Part shown: positions 22,464 to 31,608 of the stretch, piece after piece
Numbering within the stretch: the stretch's first letter is position 1
Layout of the letters: every line of letters begins with the position of its first letter
Origin: a virus
DNA length: 44,973 bases
Virus record (IMG/VR): IMGVR_UViG_3300018080_002027
Location: 1-44,973 of that record
Direction: 5' to 3' (one strand)
Program-made: the position numbers and the translations under genes
Notes under the pieces: model-generated
The model's database searches: none
What the model saw: only the letters and a program-made list of their open reading frames with translations
Told to the model about the DNA's origin: nothing

Positions 22464-23017
22464 GAAAATGAATCCGTTGTTAAGCCATACTCAACTTCTG
22501 CGCCGTATCCGCATATCGACGGAGTTGCCGCGCACGCTGAATGACCTGTCGGATCGAATGCATTTCGCCCCGCTGGCCACGTCGACGAATCAAGACAATC
22601 CAAACTTCCACCCTGATTGAAGCTAACCTGCGCAATTCGCTTACTCATGCACGGCGACGGCGTCGCAACATGAATTGAGATCGTCCAGATGCCTCCCGAG
22701 GCTATAATCTGCACACACTGATTGCCGTAAGCGCACGGGTTGTACAACCACGTACACCCCGACGTGTGTGTCACTGTTTTGTCTCCCTGCGCATGATACG
22801 TTGCCCAATCTGCCCCTGACGGACAAGTAGCCGGACCACCGCAAGGACCATTTGCGTTTCGCCATTTTACCCGAAGATATTTCGGAGCAACCGTCCCCGC
22901 ACATTGAGAGCACCCCGTTACAGTTTCGATACAGCATTCTTTGCGAAGCATGCCGCGCTCGCATCGGCGCAACGTCCCGCGAGCCGATCGAAACAAAGTC
23001 CCGCGAGCAACGGCCAC
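22457..23017 (-). CDS. Cys-rich hypothetical protein, GTG start
   Basis: 186 residues. GTG at 23017 overlaps the upstream TAG (TAGTG) and follows GGAGGAG. The N-terminus is basic (GTLFRSARGTLRRCERG) and about seventeen Cys follow, mostly in spaced pairs such as CCIETVTGCSQC, with Trp- and Gly-rich strands between. It may be an extracellular or virion protein with disulfides or metal sites. The DNA is notably poor in GATC compared with the rest of the window. Family not recognised. Confidence 0.6.
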   Translation of the reverse strand: MAVARGTLFRSARGTLRRCERGMLRKECCIETVTGCSQCAGTVAPKYLRVKWRNANGPCGGPATCPSGADWATYHAQGDKTVTHTSGCTWLYNPCAYGNQCVQIIASGGIWTISIHVATPSPCMSKRIAQVSFNQGGSLDCLDSSTWPAGRNAFDPTGHSACAATPSICGYGAEVEYGLTTDSFSW

Positions 23018-23415
23018 TATGTACACTCCTCCGTCGAAGCTTGGAAATGCGGAAAGACGACGTACCACTCGTGATTGATCTTCTCAACGTGAACCGGATA
23101 ACCTTCTTCAAGGTATGGCTCGCATGCACAAAGATCGTCTTCTCCGTACATGAAGAGCGCCTTCGCAATGAAAACACCAGTGTCGCTGATAGCAGATACA
23201 ACGCCGCCGCTTACCTCCGCAAGCTGAACCGCGACCTCATTACAGTCGACAGTCACGTCCTCGCCGTCAATTTCCACCGTGTACGTCGTTGTCCCGTCAC
23301 AGTCATCCGAGCCGTCGATACAACCTACATCGTGATATACTCGCGCAAGGTATTGCCGCTGCTGTGGGACCGCTCGTCGCTTCGCTCTGGCCAGCTTGTA
23401 ACCTTCGCGCGTCAT
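23017..23415 (-). CDS. Hypothetical protein of tail region
   Basis: 132 residues. Basic N-terminus (MTREGYKLARAKRRAVPQQ) and a beta-rich acidic remainder with CDGTTTYTVEIDGEDVTV, CNEVAVQLAEV and CACEPYLEEG. Start ATG overlaps the stop of the long tail gene (ATGA). Likely a virion or assembly protein by position only. Confidence 0.6.
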   Translation of the reverse strand: MTREGYKLARAKRRAVPQQRQYLARVYHDVGCIDGSDDCDGTTTYTVEIDGEDVTVDCNEVAVQLAEVSGGVVSAISDTGVFIAKALFMYGEDDLCACEPYLEEGYPVHVEKINHEWYVVFPHFQASTEECT

Positions 23416-25466
23416 CTCGGAAATCCTGCGTTCAGTGTCGTCGTCGGCTTGCCGGTCGCACGCCACTCGATCGACGTGATCGGCGCATCGATGTCATGCG
23501 TATCGCTGTCTCCCTCTTCAATGACCGACAAGATCGAACCAATATAGTCCGCCCACGGTAACAGGCCGTGGAAGGTGAGCTGCGCTCGTGCTCTCGGCTT
23601 GGTATATCTAGCGATCGCCGGCGCGAGCGCTGCTCGCAAAGCGTCAACGTCGTTCTTGACGATACGGCCAGTCTCCAGCGTGATCGGCTCGCCGTCTTCG
23701 TCGACGTCGATGACCGTTCCCGGCGCGACGTACCAGAGCTGAGCACCACGAATCTCGATCTCCTTGATCTTCGGCTCGCCAGTCGCGTCGTCGGTCAGCG
23801 TCGTCTCAATATGCTCAACGCTAATGCGCTGATCGCCCTCGAATGCGATCGTCGCTTTCATGTATTCCCAATCATAACCCGGCTCTAGCTCGCCTTCGTC
23901 GAGATCGTCTTCATCGTCATCCCAATGACGTTTCGCAACGAAATGATTACAATCGCATGACAGAAAGACGCCGAGCGCTGCATCGGGGACGCTCACGTCG
24001 ATGTCGACGCGATCGGCGAAGACGAACTGACCGGCGATCGGTAAGCCGTCCTCATCGATGTCAAGATCGTCATATAAGAGCGCGAACGCCGGTCGCTTGT
24101 CAGCGACGACCCAACTCTCATTCGACGTCGTCGGCGGATCAGTCGCATAATCGAAGCCTTCAAGAAACGGCGTCCACTTGAGTGTCTCTCGTAAGACTTG
24201 CTGATATGGTGCGACGACGTCGTCTTCGAGTTCGCCGTCGGCGTCAAAGCTCGGCGACGCAGCGCCGTCAAGAAAGTCCCAATCGTCGGGGATCGTGAAC
24301 AAGCCGAAGACGTTGCGATACGCGTCGGTCTTACGTACTTCGCTCGTCGCCGCTTTGTATGCCGTCTCTTGATCGTCGGTCCAACCCGCGACGAGATCTC
24401 CCTCGGCCGCGTCAAGCGTGCAGCATACGACGACACGTTCGCCGAGAACTCTCACGCCGTCGTATAACTGCTCAGCGCTGCGAACGATGTTCACGTTCGC
24501 GACGTCGAGCTGATCGGCGATCTGAATCTGAATCTCATTCGGATTCGCGTTTGCCGTGAAGCCGCCGGCCGTCGTGCTCTCACCGATCAGACTGTACACG
24601 ACGATCTCGAAGCCTTCGCTCAGCTCTTCAACGAGTTCGCCGTCATCGTCCTCGACCTGGATGACGCGACTGAAGCCTTGAACGTAAAAGTCGACCGCCT
24701 TGTCGAGCGGGATGATCTTGCGAAGTATCGACGCGACGGTCTCGACCGGCTCGAACTTGATCGGCGCCGTGAGATTGCCGATCAGCTCGGTTTGCCCAGT
24801 GATCGTCCACGCCGGCGACGAACTATCAAGCGGCGTAACGAACTTTGTTAAGAGATACTCGGCGTACTGCAAGTTCGTCCACGCGTCACCGTCTTTACCG
24901 TACACGTATACGACGTCGTCTTCGTCGACGGCCGATGAGCGGTTCGAGCTTTGCGTCGCTTCATCCGTGCCAAGATTCATGCCAGGAAGCCACTCAATCG
25001 GATCGGTCTTGTCTTCCCAATACGAACGCGAGACCGAGATCTGACGCAAGAGCTGAAGCGGACCATATACGGTCCAGGCTTGAACGCCGCTCTCAGTCAG
25101 CGAACCTCCGCCGCTCGGTATTCTCATCGAACCGTGAAGCATTCGCGGCTCGGCGAAGATCTTGCCAACAAAGACGACGGTCTCGCCTTCGTCGTGATAG
25201 AACGTCACGCGAACCCAGTGACCATCGAGATCGAGCGGCGAGACTGTCGAGAAATCGTCTTCCCATGGCTGTTTGATGATGCCGTATCGCCGCTCGATCT
25301 CGGCTGAGCTGAGATCGTCGCCGCTTGCGGCAAGCACGGCAGACACAAAATCAATCTCCGGCCGCGTCGTCCAATCGTCGCTCCACTTAGCTTTCGTATC
25401 GACGAGCGGCGCGACATGACGTCGCGGATACGAGCTTTCAACCGGTGCGAGTGTCGTGCCGCTCAT
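23412..25466 (-). CDS. Large tail-tip/baseplate protein
   Basis: 684 residues, the largest gene, in the tail module well after the tape measure. Acidic and beta-rich, with many DGE and DDD stretches, e.g. WDDDEDDLDEGELEPGYDW. By position it should be a tail-tip or baseplate-hub protein of the kind that contacts the host. GGAG precedes the ATG, which overlaps the upstream stop (TGATG). No family motif, and no lysozyme or peptidase motif that I can recognise. Confidence 0.65.
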   Translation of the reverse strand: MSGTTLAPVESSYPRRHVAPLVDTKAKWSDDWTTRPEIDFVSAVLAASGDDLSSAEIERRYGIIKQPWEDDFSTVSPLDLDGHWVRVTFYHDEGETVVFVGKIFAEPRMLHGSMRIPSGGGSLTESGVQAWTVYGPLQLLRQISVSRSYWEDKTDPIEWLPGMNLGTDEATQSSNRSSAVDEDDVVYVYGKDGDAWTNLQYAEYLLTKFVTPLDSSSPAWTITGQTELIGNLTAPIKFEPVETVASILRKIIPLDKAVDFYVQGFSRVIQVEDDDGELVEELSEGFEIVVYSLIGESTTAGGFTANANPNEIQIQIADQLDVANVNIVRSAEQLYDGVRVLGERVVVCCTLDAAEGDLVAGWTDDQETAYKAATSEVRKTDAYRNVFGLFTIPDDWDFLDGAASPSFDADGELEDDVVAPYQQVLRETLKWTPFLEGFDYATDPPTTSNESWVVADKRPAFALLYDDLDIDEDGLPIAGQFVFADRVDIDVSVPDAALGVFLSCDCNHFVAKRHWDDDEDDLDEGELEPGYDWEYMKATIAFEGDQRISVEHIETTLTDDATGEPKIKEIEIRGAQLWYVAPGTVIDVDEDGEPITLETGRIVKNDVDALRAALAPAIARYTKPRARAQLTFHGLLPWADYIGSILSVIEEGDSDTHDIDAPITSIEWRATGKPTTTLNAGFPR

Positions 25467-26254
25467 CACAGAGACTCCGGTTCGATGCCGCGCCATGCGT
25501 CGCCGACGTGCGGCGCGCTTGGTCCCTCAGCGTCGGCCGTTGCTGTTACGACGAACGAGTCGGCCGAGTAGACCCAATCGGGGACGCCGACCGTGCCATC
25601 ATTGCGACGTGTCTGAACTCTGACCTTCACCGTCGTCCCATGACTCTGCGCCGGCAACGCGTACGACAAGATTTGAAGACCGCCGCTTGTCATCGAGACC
25701 GTAACGTCGCCGCTATCTTCGTCCGGCGTCGAGCCGTCGGTCGTATAGTCGATCGTCCACTCGCCGGCACGCGTCGAGCTGTCAGTCTCGTAATAGATCG
25801 ACGAGACGCGCACGACGCCGCCGGCTTCGAGTATCAGCGAAACATGGCGCGGCGCCTTCGGCCGATCGGCGATCTGAGCGCCGCTCTCGATCTCTAGGAT
25901 CAGATACGGCTCGCCGGCCGGCCCGATCGGTAGAAAGCCAGAGCGAAACAAGCCGTCGAAGTATTCGACGGCGATGTACCATTTTCCGTCCCCGAACGTC
26001 GGCGTCGGCGTATCTGGCAAGCTGCTCGACGTCGCAAACGGCGCCGCATCGATACCTGGCGGCTCTCCCAAGCGTCGATAGAATCGGTATTCGGTCGCGT
26101 TGAAAATTCGGTAGTACAAACCGAGCGCCGACTTTGCTCGTACTGCTGTCGGGACGACGCGAAGCATCGACGAACGCCGACGCCGACTCCGTCGGCGCGC
26201 GACGCCTTGCCGTCGTCGATGCAACGCGATCATTCCTGAAAGTACGACGCTCAT
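25466..26254 (-). CDS. Tail protein with chitobiase-C-like domain
   Basis: 262 residues. An Arg-rich N-terminus (HRRRQGVARRRSRRRRS) precedes strands; near 175 the segment WTIDYTTDGSTPDEDSGD matches the chitobiase/hexosaminidase C-terminal beta domain (YTTDGSTP), an Ig-like fold used in surface-binding tail proteins. GAGG precedes the ATG and start overlaps the upstream stop (TGATG). Likely a tail-tip accessory or receptor-contact protein. Confidence 0.65.
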   Translation of the reverse strand: MSVVLSGMIALHRRRQGVARRRSRRRRSSMLRVVPTAVRAKSALGLYYRIFNATEYRFYRRLGEPPGIDAAPFATSSSLPDTPTPTFGDGKWYIAVEYFDGLFRSGFLPIGPAGEPYLILEIESGAQIADRPKAPRHVSLILEAGGVVRVSSIYYETDSSTRAGEWTIDYTTDGSTPDEDSGDVTVSMTSGGLQILSYALPAQSHGTTVKVRVQTRRNDGTVGVPDWVYSADSFVVTATADAEGPSAPHVGDAWRGIEPESL

Positions 26255-26742
26255 CAAAAGACCTCGAACTCCATCGAGCCGGTTGTCGTCACGGCTGCCG
26301 CCGTGCGTGGACAAACAAGAACACCGAGGACAAGATCTTGAGTCACAATCGGCGCGTCGAGTTCGCTCCACTCCTTGATGAAGCCACTCTTTCCGTACAG
26401 GCCGATTCCCCAAATCTCTTCATCCTCGTACTCGGTCGGCTCGCCGCCACTATAGTTCAACCCGCCGGTAATGATCGAATCGACCGAGTCGGGATCTTTC
26501 TTCGGCATGTTTGCGCCCGTGATCGAGCTCCCCGCCGTGCCGTTCGCTGTCCCATCGGTCCGATTGATCATCACTCCAGCATGAAGATCGACCGGCGAAT
26601 CATCAGAAAAACCGACGGCCAGACTGAGCAATCTGAATCGATTGCCGGCCGTGTCCGGCACGATCAGTGCCGCGACCGTTCGATACGTGTCGGCGACGGC
26701 GCCGCTGGCAATGTTGTCCCACGTCATGCTATATCTAGGCAT
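26254..26742 (-). CDS. Hypothetical tail/virion protein
   Basis: 162 residues, beta-rich with few charged helices. AAGGAGG is 7 bases before the ATG. Its texture (long Thr/Ala/Gly/Asp strands) is like the protein at 327-776, though I see no clear sequence match. By context a tail-tip component. Confidence 0.6.
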   Translation of the reverse strand: MPRYSMTWDNIASGAVADTYRTVAALIVPDTAGNRFRLLSLAVGFSDDSPVDLHAGVMINRTDGTANGTAGSSITGANMPKKDPDSVDSIITGGLNYSGGEPTEYEDEEIWGIGLYGKSGFIKEWSELDAPIVTQDLVLGVLVCPRTAAAVTTTGSMEFEVF

Positions 26743-26757
26743 CAGAATCCTCCTTCG

Positions 26758-27906
26758 TTAGTAGCGGTCCCACGACGCGAACAATCGAAAGAACGCGCGC
26801 GAATCGCTCGGCATATCAACATCCACACATACACGACAATATACGGCTACGAATCCTCCGGGGTGTACCGTGTCAGCCGTGACCGTCGTGACGTCTTCGC
26901 TCAACGGCGTCGTATACGTTACGCCGTTTGGGCTGATCTGGAACGCCTTGCTCTGATCGTCGATCCAGACCTTGACGTTCTCGACGTCGCTTTGACTGTA
27001 GTTCCTCGCATATAGAGTAAAATCTTGATCGGTGCCCGCCGCAGCGTCCGCCGAGATCACGACGATCGACGACGTGAACGCGCGCTCAATGTACACGCGG
27101 GACTCGTCTTTGCCGGTCGGAAGATAATCTTCGAGCGCAATGACGTCGATCGCATGGTTCGGATCGTCGCCGTCCTCAAGGCGGAATGACGCGTCGTCGT
27201 TTATCAATACCGGCTGACCGTACGACGATGATCGCGGCGCTTTGAACTGCGCCCAACCGTCGCCGACGTGTTTGACAAAACCATATCCCGGATCGATGGT
27301 GCCAGCTGGAGAGCCGACAGCAAGGCCGGGTATCGTTAATAGATCACGACACGATCGCGGCTCGGTGATCGTCGATGCATCTTCGATTCGTATAGCGCCG
27401 CCGTTCTCGTACGTATTCAGCGGATCGACGGCCGTGTACGTTACAACTCGCTCAATGTGGTCGACCCATACACGCCCGCTCTTGCCTGCGCCGAAGTCGA
27501 CTTCCAATCGAGCGTAGCTACCGTTTACCTGCTCTCGCGTATGCGGTCCGTCCCAGGCTGCCGTCGAAAACGTGATCGTTTCATACGAACCGCCTGGAGA
27601 TTCAGACACAACGCCGAGCGATGCCTTGTCAACGTAATAGTCGAGCCACAGATCGGCCGTCGTTGCCTTCGTGTATACGTTGACATCTACATTCGTGATT
27701 TGCCCGACGGTTGCGGGTAACGCGCTGAACAATACGCGAAGATCGAAGTCCTCTGCGTCGCAAGCGAGCGCCCTGTTTCCTTGCGAGTCGACGAAAATCA
27801 CGCGATTCTCGTTCTCATCGGCCGGGCCTTGGTGCGGGTAGTGCCACCAATATTCAACCGCCGCGGGGCCGTATGCTGCTCTCGCTTGTGATGTTATCGT
27901 TGCCAT
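26758..27906 (-). CDS. Fibre-like tail protein
   Basis: 382 residues, almost wholly beta. Segments such as VDVNVYTKATTADLWLDYYVDK and EVDFGAGKSGRVWVDHIERV look like jelly-roll or Ig-like strands; a proline-rich linker is absent. AGGATG precedes the ATG (a GTG one codon earlier is also possible). Candidate receptor-binding or side-fibre protein by position and fold type only. Confidence 0.6.
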   Translation of the reverse strand: MATITSQARAAYGPAAVEYWWHYPHQGPADENENRVIFVDSQGNRALACDAEDFDLRVLFSALPATVGQITNVDVNVYTKATTADLWLDYYVDKASLGVVSESPGGSYETITFSTAAWDGPHTREQVNGSYARLEVDFGAGKSGRVWVDHIERVVTYTAVDPLNTYENGGAIRIEDASTITEPRSCRDLLTIPGLAVGSPAGTIDPGYGFVKHVGDGWAQFKAPRSSSYGQPVLINDDASFRLEDGDDPNHAIDVIALEDYLPTGKDESRVYIERAFTSSIVVISADAAAGTDQDFTLYARNYSQSDVENVKVWIDDQSKAFQISPNGVTYTTPLSEDVTTVTADTVHPGGFVAVYCRVCVDVDMPSDSRAFFRLFASWDRY

Positions 27907-28397
27907 CACGCACGCATCCTGAACCGATACTCGACGTCGGTTTCGTCATCGTCGACCGGCGTCTCTCGGATCGTTACGTTGGAAAGCCTCTTGATCGACT
28001 CGACCATGATCCGCCCAACTGATCTTTTTACTGGCGCCACACTATAGCCGTCCCACTTTTCGCCGACCTCTTGTTCGAGTCCTTGTACAAATCGCACCGC
28101 CGCGGGGTTGACGACTTGCGCGATTCTCGCGAACGACGTGCCGGCAATGCCGACTTGAAGCATACGCGGCCGGCACCCGCGATGATGTCGCATCGCGAAG
28201 CACGCCTTCGCACCGTCGGGACCGTAACCGATAAAGAAACGAACGTCACGTTCGCGTCGGAGTCGGTCTTCGTGATCGACATTCGCCAAGTCGTATATGT
28301 GAGCTTGATTCGAGAGCAAGATCTCACAGAACTCGGCGAGACCAGCGCGATCGGTGATCTCGGTCCATCTCCAGTTGTCGGCGTCGAGTCGTGTCAC
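27906..28397 (-). CDS. Hypothetical protein, GNAT-like pattern
   Basis: 163 residues, GTG start overlapping the upstream stop (GTGA). The central RDVRFFIGYGPDGAKACFAM strand pair and a following helix resemble the start of a GNAT acyltransferase core, but the acetyl-CoA loop (Q/RxxGxG/A) is not seen. It is not an ordinary structural texture and sits between a holin-like protein and a fibre-like protein. Low certainty. Confidence 0.55.
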   Translation of the reverse strand: MTRLDADNWRWTEITDRAGLAEFCEILLSNQAHIYDLANVDHEDRLRRERDVRFFIGYGPDGAKACFAMRHHRGCRPRMLQVGIAGTSFARIAQVVNPAAVRFVQGLEQEVGEKWDGYSVAPVKRSVGRIMVESIKRLSNVTIRETPVDDDETDVEYRFRMRA

Positions 28398-28639
28398 TTG
28401 GTTTTGACCGCCGTTCGGCTCTTGATGTAACCGAGCCGCAAGAGTGTCGCCTGAACGATGCCGAGAACAGATACAAGACCGCCGACGACGATCCCCGCCG
28501 TCTCATTGTATCCCGTCACGACGTCAGTCGCGCCGGCGCCGATTGCAACAGCCATGCCGAGCAGCGTCGCGGCGATACCGGTCCAGCTCCCGTACTTGGC
28601 GAGACCAAACTCGCTCGTCTCTTTACCTTCGCTTGCCAT
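28394..28639 (-). CDS. Holin-like membrane protein
   Basis: 81 residues with two hydrophobic helices (about 18-41 and 49-72) rich in Gly and Ala, and a basic C-terminus (GYIKSRTAVKTK). Size, two-helix topology and basic tail fit a class II holin. AGGAGATTTGATC precedes the ATG. No endolysin is recognised beside it, which weakens the call. Confidence 0.6.
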   Translation of the reverse strand: MASEGKETSEFGLAKYGSWTGIAATLLGMAVAIGAGATDVVTGYNETAGIVVGGLVSVLGIVQATLLRLGYIKSRTAVKTK

Positions 28640-28650
28640 GATCAAATCTC

Positions 28651-29301
28651 CTAAGCTTCGCTGATCGTGATCTTCGCCGTGCCGTCGTCGAACGTGAACG
28701 TCCAGTCCGGCGCGTCTGCTCGACGATAGAACGTCGGCACGTCGTCGATCGTCTCCACTGTTCCCTCGTTGCCAGCCGCGTCGATCGGCGTGACTCTCCA
28801 CGAATACACGCCAGTCTGATCGAGTCGCGGAGACAAGAGCCGATAAAACCACTTCCCCGCCTTGTGTCGAACGCGACCGATCTCGGTCCACGAGCCGCCG
28901 CTCTTGAGCTGCTCAACTTTATACCACGCAACGTCCGTATCTGGAGATCGATGCCACGTGATGAGCATACGCGCCGGATAGCCTGGCGGCGCATTTGCGT
29001 ACGCGTCGAAGTCAGCGTCGTACGTGATGACCGTCTCGACGTACGCTTGAGAGCCGTCGGGAAGATAGAACGACCGTTCCGGCCGTGTCGTCTGCCCCAT
29101 GTACACGCCGTCGACGTACCAATGAAAGAACGTCGGATCGACGTCGGGATACGTATGCTCGACTCGAACCGTGATCATGTTGCCGGCACGCGTCACGACG
29201 TACTCGACGCTCGGCGGAACGATCGTCTCGATCATACGACTTGACGGCGTCCAGCCGGTTCGCTTCGTCTTGCGACTCTTGATCGGTCCGACGGTCGACA
29301 C
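28651..29301 (-). CDS. Fibronectin-III-like tail protein
   Basis: 216 residues, GTG start after GGGAGATCTGTAATC. Two beta sandwiches can be read: RVEHTYPDVDPTFFHWYVDG and WHRSPDTDVAWYKVEQ...YSWRVTPIDAAGNEG, the latter typical of fibronectin type III domains of tail proteins. Likely tail-tip or fibre-base protein. Confidence 0.7.
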   Translation of the reverse strand: MSTVGPIKSRKTKRTGWTPSSRMIETIVPPSVEYVVTRAGNMITVRVEHTYPDVDPTFFHWYVDGVYMGQTTRPERSFYLPDGSQAYVETVITYDADFDAYANAPPGYPARMLITWHRSPDTDVAWYKVEQLKSGGSWTEIGRVRHKAGKWFYRLLSPRLDQTGVYSWRVTPIDAAGNEGTVETIDDVPTFYRRADAPDWTFTFDDGTAKITISEA

Positions 29302-29303
29302 GA

Positions 29304-29693
29304 TTACAGATCTCCCACGACGACGCCTTCGATTCTGATCTCGCGACGGTATCTCGCGCTTGCACTCGGCGGGAGTGCCGACGGCAAGAACGCACCAATC
29401 GTGACTGGCATGCCGACCGTCGTAACAAGGAGCGTACTGTAGGTGAAGCCGAAGTCGTCCTCCGCCGTGACAACAGTTCCTTGAAGCGCTTCAAGATCAC
29501 TTGTCCACGTCTCGATGTTCGTGAGCGTGTCGTATAGAACCGCGTCGAACGCGAAGCCGCTGTCGCCGTAGCCGACGAGCTGGGCGCCATACGAGTCGAT
29601 CCCCGGCGTGCGCCAGACGTCGACTTCCTCCTTCAAGTCGCGTATGTTGCCGCGTAAGTACGTACAGCTCACCGAACCGATGCCGATCGCCAT
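29304..29693 (-). CDS. Tail protein next to tape measure
   Basis: 129 residues, beta-rich, immediately downstream of the tape measure as distal tail or minor tail proteins are in siphoviruses. ATG follows GGACTTGTG. No motif decides between distal tail protein and gpM-like minor tail protein. Confidence 0.65.
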   Translation of the reverse strand: MAIGIGSVSCTYLRGNIRDLKEEVDVWRTPGIDSYGAQLVGYGDSGFAFDAVLYDTLTNIETWTSDLEALQGTVVTAEDDFGFTYSTLLVTTVGMPVTIGAFLPSALPPSASARYRREIRIEGVVVGDL

Positions 29694-29694
29694 A

Positions 29695-31608
29695 TCACAA
29701 GTCCTTCTCCGGCGTGCTCAGTGATTTCGAGCCCGGTCGCTTGCTGTCTCTCGCCGCTTCTTTCATATCGTTCGCCGCACCTTGAAATACTTTCAGCGTG
29801 TCGCGAACGACGCCGAGTTGTTCCTTCTCTTCGTCGCTGAGCGGCCGTTTTTGACGCTTGCCATAATCATCTGTTGAAATGCGACCGAGAAATTCAACAT
29901 CCTTTCCGCGGTGCTTCGGATCTCTTACGAGCACTTCGCCAAGCGTCCTAGCCACTCTAATTGGAAACGGCGCACCGCGTTCGCCTTGGCGCATGCGCAC
30001 GCCTTCCTTGCGAGCCGCCGTCATCTCATACTCTTTCGACCGCAAGAACTCACGTATCAGCGCCTTGCCTTTGAACTGACCGCCGGGCTTGAACCGTCGC
30101 AGATCTTGAGCCATATCGGCTTGGCCGATGCTCTCGAAGTACGTCGCGACGCTCTCGCGATCAGCTCGCTCGGGATCGAGCGCGGCGCTCTTGACGTTCT
30201 CTCTCCATCGCTCGATCTTGTTCGCCGCTTCGTCGCCGATCACGTCGCGCCGCTTGCCATACACTTCGAGAAAACGATGAGAGCCCATCGTCGTGCGCTG
30301 GATTGTGCGATACACGCCGGCCGCGAATCGGCCCGCCACGGTCGCGCCTTGCTCCAGTTCTTTGCGGCGTATCGCTTGTTCGAGCGCGTCGGCTTGGGCC
30401 GTTGCCGAGCCGTACCGCTTCTCTTCGGTGAGCTGTCGTCGTTGCTCTTCGACGCGCTTGTCTTTGATCGCTTGGAGCTGCTCATCGGCTCCGACGACTT
30501 TCTGACGCAGCGTGAGCCGGTCGGTCTCGGTGCCGGTCTCGGCTTCGGCCGACTCGACGACCTTGATGCGCTCGCGAACATCGGCTTCGCGTTTCTTGAG
30601 CAGACTCATCGCCATGATCGCGTTGGACTCGCCGAGAAATTTCGTCAGACCCATCGCTTCGCCGAGTTCGCCTTCGGCCGTCATCGGGCCGCGAAGCCGT
30701 CCTTCTTTGGCGAGCTGTGGCAACGCGAGCACGAGATCGAGACCGCCGAGCTTCTCCATGCCAGTGAAGTCGATCTGTTCTCGTTTCTTCACGAGCTGAT
30801 CGGCGAGCGACTTGATCTTCTCGCTCGCTGCCATCGGCGTACGGAACGTCTCGCTCAAGATACCGCCGACGGCGAGAAGCGACTCGTCCATACCGCCGAT
30901 CTCTGCCCACGCGGCCGACGCGATCGACGCGGCGTTCGCGACTTCGCTCGCCATTGTCGGCGCGTCTTTCGATGCGGCGAGCACCTTGTTCACGATCTGG
31001 CGCGCCGAGCCGCCGCCGGCGCGACCAGCGCCTTGACCGCCGAACGCCGATTGTAATTTTTGAGCGGCCGTCACGGCGATCGACGGATCGAGCGAGATCT
31101 CGCTCAAGCCGCCAAACAGATCCTCTTGGGTCATAAACTGCTCGCCGCCGCTCTTCATCGCAAAGACGAGCTTGTACGCCTCGGTCGCGGCGAGACCGTA
31201 CTTCGATCGCAGCGAGTCGACGACTTTGTTCAGCTCGCGATATTCTTTCGTCGTCGTCACGAGCTGCGCCAGTGCTCGCCGACCGCTCTCGACGTCGGTG
31301 ATACGCTGACCGGCTCCCTTCTCCAAAGCTTGCTGTTCTTTCAGTGACGAGATCACAGCCTGAACGGCTCGATCGATCGCAAAGAAGCCGCCGGCATACG
31401 CGGCGAGTTGATTGACCGCGCGAGAGCCGAACGCGCGCTCGCCGCGCTTGCCGGCCGTCTCAAGACGACGACCGGTCTTCTCGCCGGCGCGGCCGACCTT
31501 GCCGAGCATCTGCTCCTGCTTCGCGAGCCGACGCTCCATCTGGACGAACTTGCGAAAGAGCTTCGCTTCGTCGGCGTCCATCTCGATCTCGACTTTAGAT
31601 TTTGCCAT
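29695..31608 (-). CDS. Tail tape measure protein
   Basis: 637 residues, almost entirely helical: an N-terminal coiled coil (MDADEAKLFRKFVQMERRL) followed by long Ala/Glu/Arg/Lys helices and a few Gly-rich breaks, no clear transmembrane part except a hydrophobic stretch near 70-85. It sits directly after the frameshifted chaperone, the standard position. Length sets tail length; at about 0.15 nm per residue roughly 95 nm is expected. AAGGGATCGCGACTG precedes the ATG. Its first codons overlap the end of the frameshifted chaperone. Confidence 0.9.
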   Translation of the reverse strand: MAKSKVEIEMDADEAKLFRKFVQMERRLAKQEQMLGKVGRAGEKTGRRLETAGKRGERAFGSRAVNQLAAYAGGFFAIDRAVQAVISSLKEQQALEKGAGQRITDVESGRRALAQLVTTTKEYRELNKVVDSLRSKYGLAATEAYKLVFAMKSGGEQFMTQEDLFGGLSEISLDPSIAVTAAQKLQSAFGGQGAGRAGGGSARQIVNKVLAASKDAPTMASEVANAASIASAAWAEIGGMDESLLAVGGILSETFRTPMAASEKIKSLADQLVKKREQIDFTGMEKLGGLDLVLALPQLAKEGRLRGPMTAEGELGEAMGLTKFLGESNAIMAMSLLKKREADVRERIKVVESAEAETGTETDRLTLRQKVVGADEQLQAIKDKRVEEQRRQLTEEKRYGSATAQADALEQAIRRKELEQGATVAGRFAAGVYRTIQRTTMGSHRFLEVYGKRRDVIGDEAANKIERWRENVKSAALDPERADRESVATYFESIGQADMAQDLRRFKPGGQFKGKALIREFLRSKEYEMTAARKEGVRMRQGERGAPFPIRVARTLGEVLVRDPKHRGKDVEFLGRISTDDYGKRQKRPLSDEEKEQLGVVRDTLKVFQGAANDMKEAARDSKRPGSKSLSTPEKDL

